Notes under the pieces: model-generated
Told to the model about the DNA's origin: nothing
The model's input: the letters and a program-made list of their open reading frames with translations, nothing else
The model's database searches: none
DNA from: an uncultured Collinsella sp.
Lineage (GTDB): Bacteria; Actinomycetota; Coriobacteriia; Coriobacteriales; Coriobacteriaceae
Length of the DNA stretch: 9,378 nucleotides
Assembly (NCBI GenBank): GCA_900551635.1
Contig: URWQ01000040.1
Span: 1 to 9,378 of the forward strand
Direction: 5' to 3'
In this document: positions 4,815-9,378 of the stretch, in pieces
Layout: each line of letters opens with the position of its first letter
How positions within the stretch are numbered: position 1 is the stretch's first letter
Translations under genes and position numbers: made by a program

Positions 4815-5498
4815 CTACATCTGCATAAACGGGTTCTGCATAAGTTCGCGCGCCATCGTGGTCGAATCGCCATGGCCCGTCAAGCAAACGGTATCGGGCG
4901 GAAGCGTCTTGGCAAGTTTGGAGAGCGAGCGCATAATCGCCGCCTCGTCACCGCCGGAAAGATCGGTACGACCGTGACTGCCCGGGAAAAGCGTGTCGCC
5001 CACAAAGGCGATGTTCCCCTGCTCGGTCGCGGCGAACAGGACGATGCCGCCCGGCGTATGCCCCGGCGTCTCGATCACCTGCAGGCAGACGTCGCCCACC
5101 TCGATTGTATCGCCCTCGGCAAGCAAACGCGTCGGCTCACCCGGATCGGGCGTCTCGATACCCCACATGGCGCGCTGCTCCTCGATATTTGCGCGAGGTA
5201 CCGTCACGTCCTTAGCGCACAACTCATATAGTGCGCTGTCGCCAACGACAGCTCGAACCCCGGCAACCCCGCCAACATGGTCGGCATGACCGTGCGTGCA
5301 GACAGAGCCGAGCACGCGCACCTCGGGATGCGCGGTGCGGATATGCTCCACAAGACGCTCGCCCTCCCACGCCGGATCGACGATTAAGCACTCGTCATTC
5401 GAAATCACGGCGTAGCTGTTGGTCTGAATCGGGCCGTTGACGAGCGCCTCAATCGAAGCCGCGCCTCGGGGTGTCAGGTCCAAAGTCATATCGCCCAT
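4815..5498 (-). CDS. Metallo-beta-lactamase-fold hydrolase (glyoxalase II-like)
   Basis: A 227-residue cytosolic hydrolase of the metallo-beta-lactamase superfamily, glyoxalase II/YcbL-like branch. Metal ligands are in place: THGHADH (68-74, with His69, His71, Asp73, His74), His147 in TPGHTPGG, Asp168 in FVGDTLFPGSHGRTD and His209 in LTGHGDST. Such enzymes often hydrolyse thioesters such as S-lactoylglutathione, but the substrate here is not known and many single-domain members have other roles. I start at ATG 5496-5498, which has GGAGG 8 nt upstream; the in-frame ATG at 5502-5504 is only 2 nt from it, so a two-residue longer form is possible. It follows rel across a terminator-like hairpin, so it may be read by partial read-through. 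No clear terminator follows its stop. Confidence 0.9.
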   Translation of the reverse strand: MGDMTLDLTPRGAASIEALVNGPIQTNSYAVISNDECLIVDPAWEGERLVEHIRTAHPEVRVLGSVCTHGHADHVGGVAGVRAVVGDSALYELCAKDVTVPRANIEEQRAMWGIETPDPGEPTRLLAEGDTIEVGDVCLQVIETPGHTPGGIVLFAATEQGNIAFVGDTLFPGSHGRTDLSGGDEAAIMRSLSKLAKTLPPDTVCLTGHGDSTTMARELMQNPFMQM

Positions 5499-5515
5499 GC
5501 GCATACCCTCCTTCT

Positions 5516-5553
5516 AAAATACGTTCGAGGCACCAAACGATGCCTCGAACGTA
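5516..5553 (-). terminator. Terminator-like hairpin between rel and the hydrolase
   Basis: A perfect 13-bp inverted repeat (5520-5532 with 5541-5553) with an 8-nt loop is followed on the minus strand by TTTTAG. It lies 33 nt after the rel stop and its T-run ends directly at the AGAAGGAGG ribosome binding site of the hydrolase gene. It would end most rel transcripts. Because no clear promoter follows it, the hydrolase depends on read-through or on a promoter inside the end of rel. Confidence 0.8.
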
Positions 5554-5586
5554 ACCAATATCTATGATGCTGAGAGGCTCTCGCAC

Positions 5587-7947
5587 CTACACACGGCGCT
5601 TGAGTTGCGCTCCGCCCTCGCCGGGCATAAGACGGCGAGCGTCGTAGACCGAGTCGACGCTGCTGATGGAAGCCAGCAGCGGATCCAGGCCGCTCGCATC
5701 CGAAATCTCGACCATAAAGCGCAGGGTCGCAATACCCTCGCGGTTGGTCGAGGTGGCGGCGGAAAGGATATTGCCGCCTGCATCGCCAATGGCAATGGTG
5801 ACGTCCTTGAGCAGGCCCATGCGGTCCAGGCACTCGACCACGATCTCGACCTGGAAGAGAGTGTCGGCAGCACCATCCCACTCTACGTCAATCATGCGCT
5901 CGGGGTGCTCCATGAGGCCCTTGACGTTGGGGCAGTTGGCGCGATGCACTGAGACACCTCGGCCGCGCGTGATAAAGCCGACGATGTCGTCGCCCGTCAC
6001 GGGGTTGCAGCAATGAGCCAGACGGACTAGCAGGCCGCTGTTGCTCTCGCCCTTGACGATAATGCCGTTACTGGCGCTCTTGCCGCGCTTTTGCGGCTTG
6101 CGGTTGGAGCCGCGAGCAGGCTGTTTCACGACCTCGGCGATAGCCTCGGCCTTGGTGAGCTGTTCTTCGGGCTTGGGGTCCAAGATTTGCTCGACCTTAT
6201 TGCCCACAGCGCGCGGGGCAACCTTGCCGGCGCCGACGGCGGCAAACAGGTCCTCGAGCTGCTTGAAGTTAAACTGCTCCGCCACGGCGTTGAGTGCACG
6301 CGTTGAACGCGGCGTAGAAATGCCATAGCCACGCTTACGCAGGTCCTTGGCCAGCATATCGCGACCAGCAGCAGCGTCGTCGTCCTTGGTCGCAGCGGCA
6401 AAATAGCGGCGGATCTTTGACTTGGCGGAAGGTGTCTTAACGATCTTGAGCCAATCACGCGACGGCTTGGAACTCTTGTTAGTCAGGATCTCGACACGGT
6501 CACCCGTCTTAATCTCGTGCGTGAGCGGAGCCACCGCACCGTTGATTTTGGCGCCGACGCAATGGTTTCCCACCTCGGTGTGAACGGCATAGGCAAAGTC
6601 GAGCGGCGTGGAGCCGGCACGAAGCGCCATGACCTCGCCCTTTGGCGTGAAGACAAAAATCTCCTGATCGAACAGATCGACCTTCAGCGAGTGCAGGTAT
6701 TCCTTGGCATCGGTGATCTCGTCGGAAGCCGCCCAATCGAGCGAATGCTTAAGCCAGTTGATCTGGTCGTCCAAACGTTGAGCGTCATTGGTCTTGGAAG
6801 CAGACGATCCGCCCGACTTCTTATATAGCCAGTGGGCGGCAATGCCGTACTCGGCCTGCTCATGCATCTCGTAGGTTCGAATCTGAATCTCGAGCGGACG
6901 AGCCGTAGGGCCGATGACCGTCGTGTGGAGCGACTGGTAGTTATTGACCTTGGGCATGGCGATATAGTCTTTAAAGCGACCAGGCATGGGGTGCCACAGC
7001 GTATGCACCGCACCGAGCGTGGAGTAGCAATCGCGCACCGAATGGGTAATAACGCGCAGCGCCACCAGGTCGTAGATCTCGGAGAACTCCTTGCCCTTGC
7101 GCTTCATCTTTTGGTAGATGGACCAATAGTGCTTGGAGCGGCCGTTGATCTGGAAGCCCTCCAGGCCAATGCGGTTGAGCTCATCGGTAAGCGTCTTGAT
7201 GGTCTCGGCAAGGTAGCGCTCGCGGACCTCGCGCGACTCAGCCACCATGCGCGCGATGCGCTGGTAGGCATCGGGCTCCAGGTAGAAGAAGGACAGGTCC
7301 TCGAGCTCCCACTTAATAGAGCTCATGCCCAGGCGGTCGGCCAAGGGCGCGTACACGTCCATGGTCTCGCGAGCCTTAAACAGGCGACGATCCTCGCGCA
7401 GGGCTGCCAGCGTTCGCATGTTGTGCAGACGGTCGGCAAGTTTAACGATGATGACGCGAATGTCCTTGGACATGGCGAGGAACATCTTGCGCAGCGTGAG
7501 CGCCTGCTTCTCGTCCATGCTGTCGACTTCGATATTGGTGAGCTTGGTCACGCCATCGACGAGCTCGGCCACCGTATCGCCAAACAGGCCGGAAACATCG
7601 GCGAGCGAGGTCTCGGTATCCTCGACGGTATCGTGCAGCAGCGCGGCGCACACCACATCGCAGTCCATCTTGAGATCGGCCAAAATGATGGCAACCTCGA
7701 CGGGATGGTTAATGTACATCTCGCCCGAGCGCCGCTTTTGGTTGCAGTGCTTCTCGGCGGCAAAGCAGTAGGCCTGCTCCACCTTGGAGAAGTCATCCTC
7801 ATTCATATATTTGAGGCACAGGCGCTCCAGCTTGTCGTAGCTGTCCGCCATAATCTCGGGCGGCAGCTCATCGGCATGCTTATAGTGCTCCATCTCCGAA
7901 AACGGCTGGAGGGTGGAATCATGGGCGGTACGGGCTGCGGCATCCAT
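5587..7947 (-). CDS. rel: Bifunctional (p)ppGpp synthetase/hydrolase
   Basis: Long RSH protein of the stringent response: makes (p)ppGpp from ATP and GDP/GTP and degrades it, acting with the ribosome during amino-acid starvation. The 786 residues show the full domain order. The HD hydrolase domain has NHP (80-82), LLHDTVEDT (103-111) and KLADRLHNMRT (169-179), intact, so hydrolysis is expected. The synthetase domain has GRSKHYWSIYQKM (269-281), RFKDYIAMPK (324-333) and EIQIRT (353-358); the RxKD motif is the form of bifunctional enzymes. A TGS domain spans about 429-489, a Cys-rich zinc-finger-type domain has HCC (645-647) and NCP (671-673), and an ACT domain ends the protein (697-772). ATG 7945-7947 has AAGGGG 6 nt upstream. 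It follows the helicase gene by 15 nt, so they form an operon. Confidence 0.97.
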   Translation of the reverse strand: MDAAARTAHDSTLQPFSEMEHYKHADELPPEIMADSYDKLERLCLKYMNEDDFSKVEQAYCFAAEKHCNQKRRSGEMYINHPVEVAIILADLKMDCDVVCAALLHDTVEDTETSLADVSGLFGDTVAELVDGVTKLTNIEVDSMDEKQALTLRKMFLAMSKDIRVIIVKLADRLHNMRTLAALREDRRLFKARETMDVYAPLADRLGMSSIKWELEDLSFFYLEPDAYQRIARMVAESREVRERYLAETIKTLTDELNRIGLEGFQINGRSKHYWSIYQKMKRKGKEFSEIYDLVALRVITHSVRDCYSTLGAVHTLWHPMPGRFKDYIAMPKVNNYQSLHTTVIGPTARPLEIQIRTYEMHEQAEYGIAAHWLYKKSGGSSASKTNDAQRLDDQINWLKHSLDWAASDEITDAKEYLHSLKVDLFDQEIFVFTPKGEVMALRAGSTPLDFAYAVHTEVGNHCVGAKINGAVAPLTHEIKTGDRVEILTNKSSKPSRDWLKIVKTPSAKSKIRRYFAAATKDDDAAAGRDMLAKDLRKRGYGISTPRSTRALNAVAEQFNFKQLEDLFAAVGAGKVAPRAVGNKVEQILDPKPEEQLTKAEAIAEVVKQPARGSNRKPQKRGKSASNGIIVKGESNSGLLVRLAHCCNPVTGDDIVGFITRGRGVSVHRANCPNVKGLMEHPERMIDVEWDGAADTLFQVEIVVECLDRMGLLKDVTIAIGDAGGNILSAATSTNREGIATLRFMVEISDASGLDPLLASISSVDSVYDARRLMPGEGGAQLKRRV

Positions 7948-7962
7948 CGAGGTCCCCTTCCC

Positions 7963-9378
7963 CTAGGCCCGCGGTACGATCGGGCGGTTAACTTTGGCTA
8001 GCATATCAGAAGCGCACGAATCGAGCGCCCAGCTCCGGAAAGCCGAAAACTCCATGCGCGAGCGCAAGCCCTCCAAATAGCGAATTGACCTACTCAATTG
8101 CACGCGGCCGGGGTTTTCGGCCATCGCGATGCGACGGGTGTCGTCAAACCCCGAAACTCGACAAAAACCAAGCTCTTCGAAGATTCCCAGGCCGCTTTCC
8201 ACCGAACGCTCGTCGACCGGCGTGCGAGCATCGATGGCAAGGCACATCTGCGCGATGTCGATATCGCTCGCGCTAAAGGAATCGTCCCCCGTCTTGCCGC
8301 GGTTGGAGCGCCACATGGTCTGCAGCGCGCGATAGAGCGTGACGAGCTCGTCGCGCTCGGGCGCATAGCAGTCGAGCAGGCGCTCGTTAATGCGGGCGTC
8401 GCGCGACGAATAGAGCAGATGGATCACGGCGGGCTGGCCATCGCGACCGGCACGGCCGCTCATCTGGTTAAACTCAATGCCGCCAAACGGCATGTGATAG
8501 AGCACGACATGGCGGATATCGGGCAGGTTGACGCCCTCGCCAAAGGCAGATGTCGAGACGATGCAGCTGAGGCTTCCGTCTCGGAATGCTTCCTCCACGC
8601 GACGGCGATCAGAACGCGCAAGCCCCGCGTTATAGAACGCGATATGGGTTGCGCAATCGGGCACACGCTTGCGCAACGTCTTGGCGAGCGCCACGGACTG
8701 GTCGCGCGAATTGACGTAGATGACGGTCTTTTCCCCCGTCGCCACGATTGACACCAGGCGGTTCTCGCGGCTCGCAAGATCTCGGTCATCCTCGAGCTGC
8801 AAGTTCTCGCGCACCGTCTCGTCGACCACCGTGCGGGTAATCGGTAGTACGCGGGCGAGCTCGGCCACGACCGGAGCCGTTGCGGTGGCCGTCGCAGCCA
8901 TAACGACCGGGTCGCCCAAGGCTTTGAGGATATCGGGCATGTCGAGATAGGCGCTGCGGTCGCCGCCCTTGGCAAGGCCGGCGTGGTGCGCCTCATCGAT
9001 AACGACAAAGCCGGTGCGGCCCGAACGTGCGAAGCGGTCACGGTGGATAGATAGGAACTCGGGCGTCGTGAGCACGATACCGGTGCGGCCCGAAGCTAGG
9101 CTGGCGAACACGTCATCGCGTGCGGCCTCCACGGTCTCGCCGGTCAGCACGCCAACGCCAATGCCAAGCGCTGCCATCGTCGACGAGAGGTAATAGGCCT
9201 GGTCGGCAACAAGCGCACGTAGCGGATAGACAAAGATGCTCGCGCGTCCGCGAAGCACCGCCTCGCGCGCGGCATGCACATGGAAGATGAGCGACTTGCC
9301 GCGCCCCGTTCCCATAACGGCCAGAACACTTTGGTGATCGGCCAAGGCGTCGAGCGCCTCAACCTGCGCGCGGTGCGG
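7963..9378 (-). CDS. RecQ-like SF2 DNA helicase domain (partial, 5' end outside)
   Basis: The last 471 codons of a superfamily 2 helicase gene; the frame stays open to the right edge, so the start is missing. The order is RecQ-like: RAQVEAL at the edge (residues 3-9), Walker A GTGRGKS (23-29), YPLRALVADQ, DEAH (128-131), ATATATA (162-168), then the second RecA lobe with VIYVNSRDQS, TSAFGEGVNLPDIR and motif VI QMSGRAGRDG (305-314). The RecQ zinc-binding and HRDC domains are not recognisable; the last ~130 residues form a helical tail of unknown role. From memory, Coriobacteriia carry RecJ exonucleases with a helicase-like C-terminal half next to rel, and recJ is often near relA in other Gram-positives. 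This could be that fusion, but no DHH domain is visible here. It is co-transcribed with rel, 15 nt downstream. Confidence 0.85.
   Translation of the reverse strand, partial: PHRAQVEALDALADHQSVLAVMGTGRGKSLIFHVHAAREAVLRGRASIFVYPLRALVADQAYYLSSTMAALGIGVGVLTGETVEAARDDVFASLASGRTGIVLTTPEFLSIHRDRFARSGRTGFVVIDEAHHAGLAKGGDRSAYLDMPDILKALGDPVVMAATATATAPVVAELARVLPITRTVVDETVRENLQLEDDRDLASRENRLVSIVATGEKTVIYVNSRDQSVALAKTLRKRVPDCATHIAFYNAGLARSDRRRVEEAFRDGSLSCIVSTSAFGEGVNLPDIRHVVLYHMPFGGIEFNQMSGRAGRDGQPAVIHLLYSSRDARINERLLDCYAPERDELVTLYRALQTMWRSNRGKTGDDSFSASDIDIAQMCLAIDARTPVDERSVESGLGIFEELGFCRVSGFDDTRRIAMAENPGRVQLSRSIRYLEGLRSRMEFSAFRSWALDSCASDMLAKVNRPIVPRA

Noticed and set aside
4621..4887. Upstream in-frame extension of fba to 4887
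   Set aside because: It overlaps the hydrolase gene and the likely fba promoter, lacks a ribosome binding site, and would add about 89 residues absent from the family.
6832..8001. 389-codon open frame on the plus strand across rel
   Set aside because: It is antisense to the well-conserved rel gene, has no convincing ribosome binding site or recognisable product, and follows from the GC-biased codon use of rel.

Overview
The window looks like a core chromosomal segment of a high-GC actinobacterium of the Coriobacteriia, most plausibly Collinsella or a close relative. This rests on my recognition of the protein sequences and gene neighbourhood, not on a search. Every identified gene lies on the minus strand, so the segment reads from right to left.

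From right to left: (1) the 3' part of a RecQ-type superfamily 2 helicase gene that runs off the right edge; (2) 15 nt later, a full-length bifunctional (p)ppGpp synthetase/hydrolase gene (rel); (3) a terminator-like hairpin, then a glyoxalase-II-type metallo-beta-lactamase-fold hydrolase; (4) a class II fructose-1,6-bisphosphate aldolase with its own promoter and a 92-nt hairpin after its stop; (5) a cytosolic transglutaminase-like protein with a good promoter; (6) tRNA-Leu(CAA) with its terminator; (7) a displaced copy of the tRNA 3' end plus a second copy of the terminator; (8) the infC-rpmI-rplT operon for IF3, L35 and L20, with a structured leader and a strong terminator; (9) about 250 nt of non-coding, AT-rich sequence containing dyads, one of which resembles an NrdR box.

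The genes are mostly housekeeping: translation initiation and ribosome assembly, stringent response, glycolysis and DNA repair. The places that merit attention are non-coding. The infC start is best explained by a non-AUG AUA codon under an ideal Shine-Dalgarno, just below an attenuator-type hairpin. The tRNA-Leu gene is followed by a 69-bp direct repeat of its own 3' end and terminator around about 115 bp of hairpin-rich DNA, like a scar of site-specific integration. A terminator-like hairpin sits directly against the ribosome binding site of the hydrolase. I found no CRISPR array, transposase gene or phage gene, and no coherent new multi-gene system.
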